DNA from: Clostridium sp. LS
GTDB taxonomy: Bacteria > Bacillota > Clostridia > Clostridiales > Clostridiaceae
Reading direction: 5' to 3'
DNA: 64,000 nucleotides
Assembly: GCF_002760435.1 (NCBI RefSeq)
Contig: NZ_AUUU01000039.1
Location: forward strand, 62,001 to 126,000
A model generated the notes under the pieces. It did no database searches. It was not told the DNA's origin and saw only the letters and a program-made list of their open reading frames with translations. A program made the translations under genes and the position numbers. Shown here one piece after another: positions 17,843 to 26,800 of this stretch. The first letter of the stretch is position 1. Every line of letters begins with the position of its first letter.

Positions 17843-19210
17843 TTACTTAGCAACTTCTCCTATTAATGAGAACGAATTTGCCTTTACTATCTTTACGTTA
17901 ACTAGTTTACCAATTAGCTCTTCCCCACCTTCAAAATTTACAAGTCTTCCATTTCTAGTTCTACCAGTAAGTTTTGATTCGTCATTTTTACTATGACCTT
18001 CTACTAATATCTCATATACTTTTCCTTCAGCTTCTTTATTGCCTTTTGCAATGCCAGCATTAACAATTTCCACTAGTCTATTAAATCTTTCGTGTTTAAT
18101 TTCATCAGCAATTTGATTTTCCATTCTGTCAGCTGGTGTATGATTTCTTCTAGAGTAAATAAAAGTGAAAGCTGCATCATATTGAATTTCTTTTGCTAAT
18201 TCTAATGTTTCGTTAAAATCCTCTTCAGTTTCTCCTGGGAATCCTACAATTATATCAGTTGAGAAGGTTACATCTGGAATTTCAGCTCTTATCGTTTTAG
18301 CAAGTTCAAGATATTGTTCTCGTGTATAATGTCTATTCATTTCTTTAAGAATTCTATTTGAACCACTTTGAACTGGTAAGTGTATTTGTTCACAAACCTT
18401 ATCGCAGTCTCTTATGGCATAAATTACGTCTAAAGTTAAATCTTTTGGATGAGATGTCATAAATCTAATTCTTTCAAGACCTTCTATTTTATTAACTCTT
18501 ATTAAAAGATCTGAAAAAGTTATATTTTCGTCTAACCCCTTACCATATGAGTTTACATTTTGTCCAAGTAAAGTAACCTCCTTATAACCATTCGCTACCA
18601 TATCTCTAATTTCATTTTCGATATCTTCTGGCTTTCTACTTCTTTCTCTGCCTCTAACATGAGGTACTATACAATATGTACAAAAGTTGTTGCAGCCATA
18701 CATTATAGTAACAAAGCCTTTAATATCGCTTTTTCTATCTATAGGAATTCCTTCAACAATTTCAGTTTCTTTATCAACTATTTCTTTTATTTGTACACCT
18801 TCAGTTTTAACTCTGTTTAAGTATTCTGGGAATTTATATGAATTATGAGTTCCAAATATTATATTTACATAAGGAAATCTTTTTAGTATTTCATCTGCCA
18901 TTCCTTTTTGCTGCATCATACATCCACAAATTCCAATAACTAAATCAGGATTTTTCTCTTTTTGCTTTTTCAAAATTCCAAGGTTACCAAACACCTTGTT
19001 TTCTGCATTTTCTCTAACACAACAAGTGTTAAAGATTATTATTGATGCTTCGTCCCTATTTTCTGTGCTTTCATAACCCATTCTCTTTAGCATTCCTGAA
19101 AGCTTTTCCGAATCCTCTTCATTCATTTGGCATCCATAAGTTTGAATAAAGAAGAATTTTTTATCACCATTGATTTTATCGTTATTAAGTTTTTCTATAT
19201 CAAAATTCAT
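17843..19210 (-). CDS. miaB: tRNA-2-methylthio-N6-dimethylallyladenosine synthase MiaB
   Basis: MiaB is a radical-SAM methylthiotransferase acting on A37 after MiaA. The 455-residue protein has the UPF0004 domain with three cluster cysteines (QTYGC, NTCCVRE, GICGC), the radical-SAM motif CNNFCTYC in [20 protein letters not shown], and a C-terminal TRAM domain (about 390-455). ATG 19210 (MNFDIEK) follows CGGAGG; the longer frame to 19234 has no ribosome site. It lies alone on the minus strand, not in a miaB-mutS-mutL cluster. Confidence 0.96.
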   Translation of the reverse strand: MNFDIEKLNNDKINGDKKFFFIQTYGCQMNEEDSEKLSGMLKRMGYESTENRDEASIIIFNTCCVRENAENKVFGNLGILKKQKEKNPDLVIGICGCMMQQKGMADEILKRFPYVNIIFGTHNSYKFPEYLNRVKTEGVQIKEIVDKETEIVEGIPIDRKSDIKGFVTIMYGCNNFCTYCIVPHVRGRERSRKPEDIENEIRDMVANGYKEVTLLGQNVNSYGKGLDENITFSDLLIRVNKIEGLERIRFMTSHPKDLTLDVIYAIRDCDKVCEQIHLPVQSGSNRILKEMNRHYTREQYLELAKTIRAEIPDVTFSTDIIVGFPGETEEDFNETLELAKEIQYDAAFTFIYSRRNHTPADRMENQIADEIKHERFNRLVEIVNAGIAKGNKEAEGKVYEILVEGHSKNDESKLTGRTRNGRLVNFEGGEELIGKLVNVKIVKANSFSLIGEVAK

Positions 19211-19300
19211 TATACATCCTCCGTTTAAAAACAAGTTCCATAGTATTATAACAAATAATAATTACAAATAAAAGAGTAGAATTTTTATATAGAATAAAGA

Positions 19301-19326
19301 AGCTATATTAATTTCAAAATATAGCT
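19301..19326 (-). terminator. Terminator-like hairpin
   Basis: AGCTATATT (19301-19309) pairs with AATATAGCT (19318-19326) just beyond the stop of the leftward acetyltransferase gene. Confidence 0.6.
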
Positions 19327-19339
19327 CCTTTATAATAAT

Positions 19340-20209
19340 TTAATATATACTTTTTGACCATGTAACAAATGATTGATATTCCTTAAATCCTATTTTTTTA
19401 TATAATGATAATGCTTTAAGATTATTTCTATCAACTCTTATATAAACATCTTTAATTGAATTCTTATGACAAAACTCAATCAGATAGTTTACCAACATTT
19501 CGCCAAAACCTTGTTGCCTATATTCGCTAAGTATACCGAGGTTTACTATAGTATAAAGTCCCTTATTAAAAATAATTTGACCATAGCCAACAGCTTGTCC
19601 TTCTCTATTGCAAATAAAAACTCCAAAATTATTTATATAGTATTCTTCTTTTTCCTCGTTGTAAACATCTTCTACAGTTAATGGAATCCGGTTCTTTTCA
19701 TTAAAAACTGAATTTTGAATTTTACATCTTAATTCTTCGTCTTCGCCTTCTTTAAAGTGTCTAAAGAATACCCCACTGCTAAATCCCCTATGTTTATAAC
19801 CATTTAAATTCAAATGCATTAATATATTTTTAGAATTTATATTAAATTTCAATTTTTGCATTATTTTTGACGATCTTGAATTATCCATCATTTCGAATTT
19901 AAAATTTTTTATATTAAAAAATGATAAAACTTTTGATGTGAGTAATTCAACGTACTCATCTTTCAAATAAATTGAATATATATTACTATATCCTCTTTCA
20001 CATGGATTTTCATACCATATGTATCCAACATATTCATTGTCAACCTTAAACAATTTTATTTGTTTTCTTATTACATACTTTATTAAAAAAGATTCTTCAT
20101 CATAAATTTCAAAAAAACTTCTGTCACAAATATAAGCATCTTCGTTTCTGTTATACAATTTTCTCAGATGATTTATATTAAATAATGATAATTTTTCTAA
20201 TAAGACCAT
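19340..20209 (-). CDS. GNAT-family N-acetyltransferase
   Basis: The C-terminal half (about 145-289) is a clear GNAT domain: VNLGILSEYRQQGFGEMLV is the acetyl-CoA pyrophosphate-binding motif A, and RVDRNNLKALSLYKKIGFKE is motif B. The N-terminal 140 residues resemble a second, degenerate GNAT-like half without the loop, as in two-domain acetyltransferases. The acceptor substrate is unknown. GAGGAAG precedes the ATG. Monocistronic. Confidence 0.82.
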   Translation of the reverse strand: MVLLEKLSLFNINHLRKLYNRNEDAYICDRSFFEIYDEESFLIKYVIRKQIKLFKVDNEYVGYIWYENPCERGYSNIYSIYLKDEYVELLTSKVLSFFNIKNFKFEMMDNSRSSKIMQKLKFNINSKNILMHLNLNGYKHRGFSSGVFFRHFKEGEDEELRCKIQNSVFNEKNRIPLTVEDVYNEEKEEYYINNFGVFICNREGQAVGYGQIIFNKGLYTIVNLGILSEYRQQGFGEMLVNYLIEFCHKNSIKDVYIRVDRNNLKALSLYKKIGFKEYQSFVTWSKSIY

Positions 20210-20386
20210 AAAACTTCCTCGTTTCCCCCTGATATAAGTAAATTATAATTCTTATAAATATGATAGTCAATTGTCAAAATTGTGTTAATTTATTGTATTG
20301 ATATAAAGCTCTGGATAATATTTAAATTTTATTTGATTTATGCAATGTAATTATTTTAATGGGATTTAGCACATAAATAAAAAAAT

Positions 20387-20436
20387 AGTTTCCTTCATTA
20401 ATGATAATTTATTATTTTATCTTTATGAAGGAAACT
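20387..20436 (-). terminator. Rho-independent terminator
   Basis: AGTTTCCTTCAT (20387-20398) pairs with ATGAAGGAAACT (20425-20436); on the minus strand the stem runs into a U-rich tail. It follows the small gene at 20489-20656. Confidence 0.8.
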
Positions 20437-20488
20437 TTACAATTTCATGCTTCAGTATATATATATAATTTTTTTATTTTTTTATTCC

Positions 20489-20656
20489 TTAACACCATCT
20501 ACTTTTTGATTTGTGTGGATTCTCAATTTTATCTTCAAATCCTTTAACAGTATAATGTTCTGTTAATATGGTTGGATCATATGAAATGTATCCACCCTGA
20601 TAGTCAATATAACCATCGTTCATTTTATCATCTTTATGGCCTTTTTCTTCACTCAT
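20489..20656 (-). CDS. Small uncharacterised protein
   Basis: The frame encodes 55 residues with strong ribosome site AAGGGAG before ATG 20656. The product is hydrophilic with several Tyr and Gly (GYIDYQGGYISYDP) and a C-terminal KSRWC. No membrane segment. A terminator follows. Genuine by ribosome site, length and terminator; function unknown. Confidence 0.7.
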   Translation of the reverse strand: MSEEKGHKDDKMNDGYIDYQGGYISYDPTILTEHYTVKGFEDKIENPHKSKSRWC

Positions 20657-20705
20657 AATCTCCACTCCCTTTTAATTAAAGTAAGTTGCTTTCAACACAA
20701 TAACT

Positions 20706-20951
20706 TTATTTATGTGTGGATGTCCATTGATTATTTGTTGCAGATTTTTCATGTTTTTTAGTAGATTCTTCCTTGTCATAAGTAACTGGTACTGAGTTCC
20801 AATCGTTGTAACCCTCATTTTTACGTTCGCCACTACTATTTTCATTAGACTGAGAATTATTGCTTAAATTTTGTTGTTTGTTTGTTTCATCAGAACTTAC
20901 ACTATAAAAACTTTGAAGGTTATTAGAGTCACTCTTAGATCCTTTATTCAT
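20706..20951 (-). CDS. Small Ser/Asn-rich protein, probably disordered
   Basis: An 81-residue protein dominated by Ser, Asn, Lys, Glu and Gln, with no hydrophobic core, hence probably disordered. GTG at 20960 overlaps the AAGGAAG site; ATG 20951 (MNKGSKSDS) is preferred. It lies 49 bases upstream of the 55-residue gene and may be cotranscribed. The composition recalls small spore-associated proteins, but nothing in the sequence proves this. Confidence 0.6.
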   Translation of the reverse strand: MNKGSKSDSNNLQSFYSVSSDETNKQQNLSNNSQSNENSSGERKNEGYNDWNSVPVTYDKEESTKKHEKSATNNQWTSTHK

Positions 20952-21021
20952 AATAAACACTTCCTTTCTACAACAATATATTGTCCACTAATGTGTTCTT
21001 TTATCCGTAATTTAATTATCC

Positions 21022-21528
21022 TCAATTTTCATTTTTATCATATTCTAGATCATTTAATATTTCTAAAAACATATTATACATTTCTACCTTCTTATCTTCA
21101 TTAGATAGGATTTTAATTCCAAAAAGTAAAATTAACACAATATATATAATTACAAAAGCTGGTCCGAGTTTTTTTAGGTAATTATCCATGTATGAGAAAA
21201 TACTACTTGCAGCTATTCCAGCAAAAAGTGAAGCTCCAATTCCACAACCACCGCTAGTACATGATCCAAGTTTTGATTTTATAAAGATTTTTTCCATGCT
21301 TATATTTATGTTTTTTTCAGCTTCATACCATTTCCAAACTTTTTTATACATTATATAATTTGTTTTTGTTTTATCATTAGTAATTTTAAGAATTCTATTA
21401 AAACAACTTTTGTATTTTTCAATCATTTCTGGAGTGCATAACTTAAAATTATTAAAATTTTCTTTAGAAGCAATCATTTTCTTTCTAGAATTTATATTCC
21501 TTAGTCTTGAAAGATTGTTACTCTCCAT
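21022..21528 (-). CDS. Uncharacterised membrane protein
   Basis: The 168-residue protein has a basic soluble N-terminal half (about 1-85), a Gly/Cys-rich segment (SCTSGGCGIGASLFAG) that may form or lead into a first hydrophobic stretch, and a clear transmembrane helix (FVIIYIVLILLFGIKIL at about 130-146). A short charged C-terminus follows. ATG 21528 (MESNNLSRL) follows GGAGG; the longer frame to 21558 lacks a site. No family recognised. Confidence 0.7.
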   Translation of the reverse strand: MESNNLSRLRNINSRKKMIASKENFNNFKLCTPEMIEKYKSCFNRILKITNDKTKTNYIMYKKVWKWYEAEKNINISMEKIFIKSKLGSCTSGGCGIGASLFAGIAASSIFSYMDNYLKKLGPAFVIIYIVLILLFGIKILSNEDKKVEMYNMFLEILNDLEYDKNEN

Positions 21529-21640
21529 TTTGATGATTCCTCCAAATAACTTTATCATAATACAAAACGTATCTTTATATTATATAAACTATTCAAAGTA
21601 TTTATATAAATTGCTTATGAATCTTATTGAAAATTTAACA

Positions 21641-22534
21641 TTAGCTTAATAATTTTTGCTTATGTTGATCTAACCAGGGCTTATACAATGGATTTGTCCA
21701 TAAAGTTCCATCAGAATATTCAACATTTATAACGCAGGCAATAATTGTTTTTAAACTTGTACTTTGGTCTAAACTCCAACCATAATCTTTTCCCCATACT
21801 TCATTGGGATTAAGATTAATATCGCTGCCGCTCCCTAAGAACTCATAGTCCTTTTCATTACTATTTTTTCCTTGTATCTGAGCGGGCTCGCCATTTTTAT
21901 TAAATCCTAAAATACTAATTGTAAATTTGCTAATTGTTTTTTTGCTATTATTTTTTAATAAAACTTGCATTTGGTCTGGGTATACTACTTTATTTGTTTT
22001 ACTATTTATTAGTATTACTGCTTTTTCTACACTAATGGGAGTTGAATTTTTTACAGTGTTTTCTATTTGTAACAATTTTGCTTGTGCTCTTTGATAATTA
22101 GCTGTATCAGCTTGTATAACATCGTAATAGGATTCATAGGCTAAATCATAGTTGCTATCCTTTTCTGCTCTCTCTCCGTCTAAGAAGGCCTTTTGCGAGT
22201 TCATTAATGAAGTGATTTCTTCTGAATTCTTATCTATAAAATCGTCCATATCATTGACAGACTTGAAATTTTGAATAGTAGCTATTGCTCGAGTTCCATC
22301 TACAGAACCATTTAAAAATTCTTGCTTAATTTCCAGTGTTTTATCTTTAAGAAGGTTGATGGCCTGTGTTTTATCCCCTTCATTTTGAATTTCATTAATA
22401 AGATTTACCGCATCACTATAGTCATTGTTATTTATATACTTTTGTATTCTTTCAAGTCTTGTTTGGCAGCTAATTAAGCTTAGGCTTATAATTATAAAAA
22501 AAATTAACATAGATACCTTGTTTATTCTACTCAT
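21641..22534 (-). CDS. Lipoprotein with C-terminal DUF5780-like domain
   Basis: A signal peptide with lipobox SLISC (Cys about 23) predicts a membrane-anchored extracellular protein of 297 residues. The middle (about 25-165) is helical and TPR-like in spacing (SDAVNLINEIQNEGDKTQA). The C-terminal part (about 170-290) has the ISKFTISILGFNKNGEP and YSDGTLWTNPLYKPWL segments of DUF5780/FxLYD-like beta domains. AGGAGG precedes ATG 22534. Function unknown. Confidence 0.78.
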   Translation of the reverse strand: MSRINKVSMLIFFIIISLSLISCQTRLERIQKYINNNDYSDAVNLINEIQNEGDKTQAINLLKDKTLEIKQEFLNGSVDGTRAIATIQNFKSVNDMDDFIDKNSEEITSLMNSQKAFLDGERAEKDSNYDLAYESYYDVIQADTANYQRAQAKLLQIENTVKNSTPISVEKAVILINSKTNKVVYPDQMQVLLKNNSKKTISKFTISILGFNKNGEPAQIQGKNSNEKDYEFLGSGSDINLNPNEVWGKDYGWSLDQSTSLKTIIACVINVEYSDGTLWTNPLYKPWLDQHKQKLLS

Positions 22535-22626
22535 TTATCCTCCTGAAACAGATATTAATAAGTTATTTATGATTTAAAAACTTCTTATAATTATTATATT
22601 CAATTTATAATTACTTATAATTATGA

Positions 22627-22665
22627 AAAAAGGAGTTTCTTCATCTTGAAAACACTCCTTTTTAT
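22627..22665 (-). terminator. Rho-independent terminator
   Basis: AAAAGGAGT (22629-22637) pairs with ACTCCTTTT (22655-22663), flanked by A and T runs, beyond the stop of the 49-residue gene. Confidence 0.8.
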
Positions 22666-22688
22666 CATATTATTTGATTTTTTTATGT

Positions 22689-22838
22689 TTATTTATTATT
22701 AATATTAGTTTTTAAAACTTTATTCGAAGGTGTCGTATTATCGTCACCTCTAAGCCATGCATTTAGTAATGTCTCAGCAGCCCTTGTAGCTTGTTCTTCA
22801 GTAAGAGTTATTTTCTTTTCCTCATTCCTTTTATCCAT
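22689..22838 (-). CDS. Small uncharacterised protein
   Basis: The frame encodes 49 residues (MDKRNEEKKITLTEEQATRA at the start), with an amphipathic helix around AAETLLNAWLRG. AAGGAGAG lies 7-8 bases before ATG 22838, and a terminator follows. Function unknown. Confidence 0.7.
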   Translation of the reverse strand: MDKRNEEKKITLTEEQATRAAETLLNAWLRGDDNTTPSNKVLKTNINNK

Positions 22839-22894
22839 AATTAAACTCTCCTTATACTAAATTTTATATATTAAATTTTATAATATATTACAAT

Positions 22895-23533
22895 CTACAT
22901 ATTTTGTATCAATCTTATGATATAGCTTAATGTGTGGAAGTCTCTATTAATTTCATATTTTATGTAATGTAACCCTTCCATTAAGGTTTCTTCATTGAAT
23001 TTTTCTCTTAATATCATTAAAGTCAGTGTGTTGATATCACCATCTTTTGTATCAAAAATTCTGGATTTCTTAATAAATTCATTTTCCATAAGGCTTAAAA
23101 TAAGCTCTTTTAAATCATCATTTATTTCTAATTCAGGCATTGATTCAAACACTCTAATACCTTTTGTGTTTTCACTTAAATTTTTTGCTTTACTTATATC
23201 ACAAGATACAAATAGTGTATTTTTAAATTTAGCATCTATAAAGTCTGCACTATCTAAATTTGCTCCTTCAAATATAGTGTCCTCAAATTTAGCTTCCTTG
23301 AATTTACAACCTTTTAAGTTTGAACCTATGAACTCTGCTCCCTTGAAACTACATCTAAAAAAATTACATTTTTTAAAATGTGCCCCTCTTAAACTGGCAT
23401 AATCAAAATTTGAATTTGAGAAATTACAATTATAACATTTACTTCTTTTAAGGTTTTTATAAATAAAATTTTTATTAGTTTTCTCAGCATTATCATAATA
23501 AAAACTTTCTGGTGCACTTCTGTTTACTGCCAT
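22895..23533 (-). CDS. Pentapeptide-repeat protein
   Basis: A 212-residue protein whose residues 25-125 form about 20 A(D/N)LXX-type pentapeptides (for example SNFDYASLRGAHF, GANLDSADFIDAKF), predicting a right-handed quadrilateral beta-helix. The C-terminal 80 residues are helical and non-repetitive. Some family members mimic DNA and protect gyrase, but many have no known role; without quinolone-resistance hallmarks I do not assign one. Monocistronic. Confidence 0.88.
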   Translation of the reverse strand: MAVNRSAPESFYYDNAEKTNKNFIYKNLKRSKCYNCNFSNSNFDYASLRGAHFKKCNFFRCSFKGAEFIGSNLKGCKFKEAKFEDTIFEGANLDSADFIDAKFKNTLFVSCDISKAKNLSENTKGIRVFESMPELEINDDLKELILSLMENEFIKKSRIFDTKDGDINTLTLMILREKFNEETLMEGLHYIKYEINRDFHTLSYIIRLIQNM

Positions 23534-23652
23534 TTAATCTGTCCTTCCATTAATTGAATTATTTAAGCTTAGATTTATATTTTACATATATATTAGCATA
23601 TTTTTATAAAATTATATATAGTTACATAAATTTGATGATATTAGTGTTATAA

Positions 23653-23690
23653 AAAACTCTTTAAAATATTTAATTATTTTAAAGAGTTTT
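23653..23690 (-). terminator. Rho-independent terminator
   Basis: AAAACTCTTTAAAATA (23653-23668) pairs perfectly with TATTTTAAAGAGTTTT (23675-23690). It ends the small gene at 23697. Confidence 0.85.
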
Positions 23691-23696
23691 CCAATT

Positions 23697-23846
23697 TTAA
23701 TATTTATTATTTATTGTAATATCTTTACCTCTTGAAACTCTTTTTGTTCTTAAATCGTCTCTCTCTCTTTCAACATAAGATTTTACTTTTGTTTGTGACA
23801 TATCACCAGTTTTTAAAATTAATTTATCTTTCTTATTTTTTGACAA
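23697..23846 (-). CDS. Small basic uncharacterised protein
   Basis: A TTG start at 23846 after GAGGAG gives 49 residues, rich in Lys and Arg (SYVERERDDLRTKRVSRG). The ribosome site spacing is a little long (about 11). A strong terminator follows. Highly charged and possibly nucleic-acid binding; function unknown. Confidence 0.6.
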   Translation of the reverse strand: MSKNKKDKLILKTGDMSQTKVKSYVERERDDLRTKRVSRGKDITINNKY

Positions 23847-24062
23847 TTACATCATCTCCTCTCTATTTTATATTATTAGAGTTCTTTTGATAGTTATGTA
23901 TAATAATAAAAATATAATTTGATAAATTATGTTAATAGATGTAAAATATAAATATATAATTAATAGAGTTTGGTAAAGAGAAATAATTATTAGTAAAGAA
24001 GTATAATTTACCGAATTATGTTTAATTATATCTAAAGTAACATTTTATTGGGAGGGAAAAAT

Positions 24063-24578
24063 ATGTTAAGCGAGAAATTATTTAAAGCTTTAAATGATCA
24101 AGTTAATTTTGAAATTTATTCATCCTACGTGTATTTAGCTATGGCTTCTTATTGTGAGTCAAAAGATTTAAGTGGATTTGCTAATTTTTTTAAAGTTCAA
24201 TGTCAGGAAGAATTATTCCACGCTATGAAATTTTATGATTACATATTCCAAAAAAATGGAGTTGTAACCTTAGAACAAATTGAAAAACCAAATGGAGATT
24301 ATGATAGTATTGCTAGTGCTTTTGAAGCTGGATATGAGCATGAACAAATAGTAACCAGCAGATTATATAGAATTGCTGATATAGCTACAGAAGAAAAGGA
24401 GCATGCTACAATTAGCTTATTAAATTGGTTTATAAATGAGCAAGTTGAAGAAGAAAATACTTTTAATACTATAATAAAGAAAATAAGAAGATGTGAAAAT
24501 AACCCTGCTGCTTTATATATGCTAGATGATGAATTAGCAGCAAGAGTATATACTCCACCAACTACTACAAATGCATAA
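24063..24578 (+). CDS. ftnA: Ferritin (non-haem, bacterial Ftn type)
   Basis: The product (171 residues) is a four-helix-bundle ferritin that forms 24-mers storing ferric iron. Ferroxidase ligands are visible in NFEIYSSYVY (Glu17), QEELFHAMKFYDYI (Glu50, His53) and the HEQIV / NWFINEQVEEE helices (Glu94 region, Gln127-Glu130). ATG 24063 follows GGGAGG; the TTG at 24048 overlaps it. Single gene with a terminator. Confidence 0.94.
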   Translation: MLSEKLFKALNDQVNFEIYSSYVYLAMASYCESKDLSGFANFFKVQCQEELFHAMKFYDYIFQKNGVVTLEQIEKPNGDYDSIASAFEAGYEHEQIVTSRLYRIADIATEEKEHATISLLNWFINEQVEEENTFNTIIKKIRRCENNPAALYMLDDELAARVYTPPTTTNA

Positions 24579-24599
24579 AGTTATATTTGGTGATAAAAA

Positions 24600-24622
24600 A
24601 ATAGAGGAAAATTTCCTCTATT
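24600..24622. terminator. Bidirectional terminator
   Basis: AATAGAGGAAA (24600-24610) pairs with TTTCCTCTATT (24612-24622), between convergent ferritin and DUF815 genes; it overlaps the last codons of the latter. Confidence 0.8.
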
Positions 24623-25943
24623 TTGCTAATTCACCTTGTAACCAATTTATAAATTGAACTGCTGTTCTTGGAGATCGGGCATTATACCATCTAACCCACT
24701 TCAACGCTTCAGCATGAAGATATTCCTTATCAACATCTATTCCTCTAGATTCAGCAATACTATCTATAACTTGTAAATACTCTTTTTGATCAGGGGAATA
24801 GAATGATACAGTCATTCCAAATCTATCTGCTAAAGACAATTTTTCTTCAATTGAATCATGGGCATGTACTTCGTCTCCAGCCCTTTCGCTAAAGGTTTCC
24901 TTAACTAAATGTTTTCTATTAGTAGTTGCATATATTAATATATTATTAGATCTATTTTCTATTCCGCCTTCAAGAATTGTTTTTAATGCAGAGTAACTAG
25001 ACTCTCCTTCTTCAAAAACTAAATCATCAACGAATACGATAAACTTTAAATTTTTATTTTTAAGGATTTTAATTATCTTAGTAAAGTCTACAAGCTTTTC
25101 TTTATCAACTTCAATAAGCCTTAAACCTTGAGAATAATATTCGTTTATTATTGCTTTCACTGTAGAAGATTTACCAGTTCCCCTTGACCCATATAATAAG
25201 ATGTTATTAGCAGGATAACCTTTTAAAAATTGCTCGGTGTTTTTAATTATTACTTCTTTTTGATTTTCATATCCAGCTAAGTCTTTTAATCTAACAGGAT
25301 CAGGAGCTTCAACTCCTCTAAGATAAGTTTTATCATCTTCATGCTCCCAAACAAAAGCTCTATATTCTCCGAATATTCCTGTACCATATTTTTTATAGAA
25401 TTCTATTATATCGTCTATTAAATTATCCCAATTCTCAGAATTAATTATATTAGATTTTAATTTATCTATAGCTTTAGGTTCATTAAGACTTAAATTATTA
25501 TCCACTTCAAAATCTATAAGCGAATTAATTATTTCAGCTTCAAAATTTTTTGCTTTACCTTTTAATATTATATAATCTTTAAAATCTTTAGATTTTATGC
25601 TCGTTATGTATTGCAGCGCTTTTAATTCATATTTTACTTGTTCTAAGATATGTTTATTATCTAAATTTTCACTATCAATCATACTTGTGAAAGCATTGTT
25701 ATCTAGAAACAGTTTATCTAGTATGTATCTTTTTAATGATGTTATATTAGAAGAATTTAATAATTCATAGGTAAAATCATTATAAAAGCTTATAGCTTTT
25801 TCAATGGAAATCTCTTTTTTATTCAAGTATTTCAGTAAAGAACCATACTTTGTTAGTACACTATCTTCTTTTATTGAAGTAAAAATACATAAAGAACTTA
25901 TCATAATATTTGCTTTTTTAATTTGTTCATATTCTGCGCACAT
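24618..25943 (-). CDS. DUF815-family AAA+ ATPase
   Basis: A 441-residue protein with a helical N-terminal half (about 1-195) and a C-terminal AAA+ module: Walker A LLYGSRGTGKSS (about 248-259), Walker B FIVFVDDLVFEEGE, sensor TTNRKHLV and sensor-2 region ARSPRTAVQFI. This is the DUF815 (PF05673) arrangement, common in clostridia; function unknown. ATG 25943 (MCAEYEQ) is placed after AAAGGGGG. It converges on ferritin. Confidence 0.87.
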   Translation of the reverse strand: MCAEYEQIKKANIMISSLCIFTSIKEDSVLTKYGSLLKYLNKKEISIEKAISFYNDFTYELLNSSNITSLKRYILDKLFLDNNAFTSMIDSENLDNKHILEQVKYELKALQYITSIKSKDFKDYIILKGKAKNFEAEIINSLIDFEVDNNLSLNEPKAIDKLKSNIINSENWDNLIDDIIEFYKKYGTGIFGEYRAFVWEHEDDKTYLRGVEAPDPVRLKDLAGYENQKEVIIKNTEQFLKGYPANNILLYGSRGTGKSSTVKAIINEYYSQGLRLIEVDKEKLVDFTKIIKILKNKNLKFIVFVDDLVFEEGESSYSALKTILEGGIENRSNNILIYATTNRKHLVKETFSERAGDEVHAHDSIEEKLSLADRFGMTVSFYSPDQKEYLQVIDSIAESRGIDVDKEYLHAEALKWVRWYNARSPRTAVQFINWLQGELAK

Positions 25944-26026
25944 GTTTATGCCCCCTTTAACATTTTGCATTTAGTAATATTCTACTACTATTACAGATTT
26001 TTTGCTATTATTTTCTTAAATAATGC

Positions 26027-26638
26027 TTATTGCTCAAATAATTTTCCCCCAAGTAAAGCAAAGCTTTGAAGAACTAAAAAGCATTTAATATCAAATTTTT
26101 CTTTGCTTTGAATAAGTTCCCTAGCCTCTTCCTGTGAAACTAATAACGCCTCAATACATTCATCATCTTCTAAATGCTCATCACTTATTTCGCCTTCGCA
26201 AGTGCAAAATACAAATGCTAAAGATTCATCGGTCATTCCAGCAGAGACATAAACTTTTTCTGATCCTTTACCTTTTATAATATCAACTAATTTAAGACCT
26301 GTTTCTTCCATTAATTCTCTTCCTATTGTGCTTTTTGCATCTTCACCTGGGTCAATAAGACCAGCTGCTAATTCATATACAAAATCATTTAAAGGAATTC
26401 TAAATTGTCTTATGATAACTAATTTCTTTTTCTCCTTATGGTATGCTGCAATTATTACTCCATCAGTTTTATCTTCTTTATTTTCAAAGAATTGTTTTTG
26501 AAGGGTATCATTATCCTTTCTTGAAGCTATAGTCCAAGTTCGAGTATTCCCAACTTTATTTTCATACTCTGCTTCATATAAGCTTAAATATCTTGTTTCT
26601 ACTAAAGTTTTTAGCTTTGTAACTTTATTTTGTTTCAT
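26027..26638 (-). CDS. NUDIX hydrolase, ADP-ribose pyrophosphatase-like
   Basis: The NUDIX box is complete: GLIDPGEDAKSTIGRELMEETG fits G-x5-E-x7-REUxEExG. With the conserved upstream FRIPLNDFVYELAAG segment the 203-residue protein resembles ADP-ribose pyrophosphatases (NudF/YqkG type), which hydrolyse ADP-ribose to AMP and ribose-5-phosphate. Exact substrate is inferred. Ribosome site AGGAGG lies 9 bases before ATG 26638. Monocistronic between DUF815 and the ispH-rpsA gene. Confidence 0.9.
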   Translation of the reverse strand: MKQNKVTKLKTLVETRYLSLYEAEYENKVGNTRTWTIASRKDNDTLQKQFFENKEDKTDGVIIAAYHKEKKKLVIIRQFRIPLNDFVYELAAGLIDPGEDAKSTIGRELMEETGLKLVDIIKGKGSEKVYVSAGMTDESLAFVFCTCEGEISDEHLEDDECIEALLVSQEEARELIQSKEKFDIKCFLVLQSFALLGGKLFEQ

Positions 26639-26761
26639 AAGTACGTTTCCTCCTGGTATAAATAGAGATTATTTTATTTATTACAAATATTTTCTTAAGA
26701 TAAATTATACTTCAAATATATCATTTATTCATCTAGTTAAATGATTGAAATTTTGCATGCA

Positions 26762-26795
26762 AAAATAGAAGGAATTTAATTATTCCTTCTATTTT
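26762..26795 (-). terminator. Rho-independent terminator
   Basis: AAAATAGAAGGAAT (26762-26775) pairs perfectly with ATTCCTTCTATTTT (26782-26795), immediately after the ispH-rpsA stop. Confidence 0.9.
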
Positions 26796-26800
26796 ATGAT

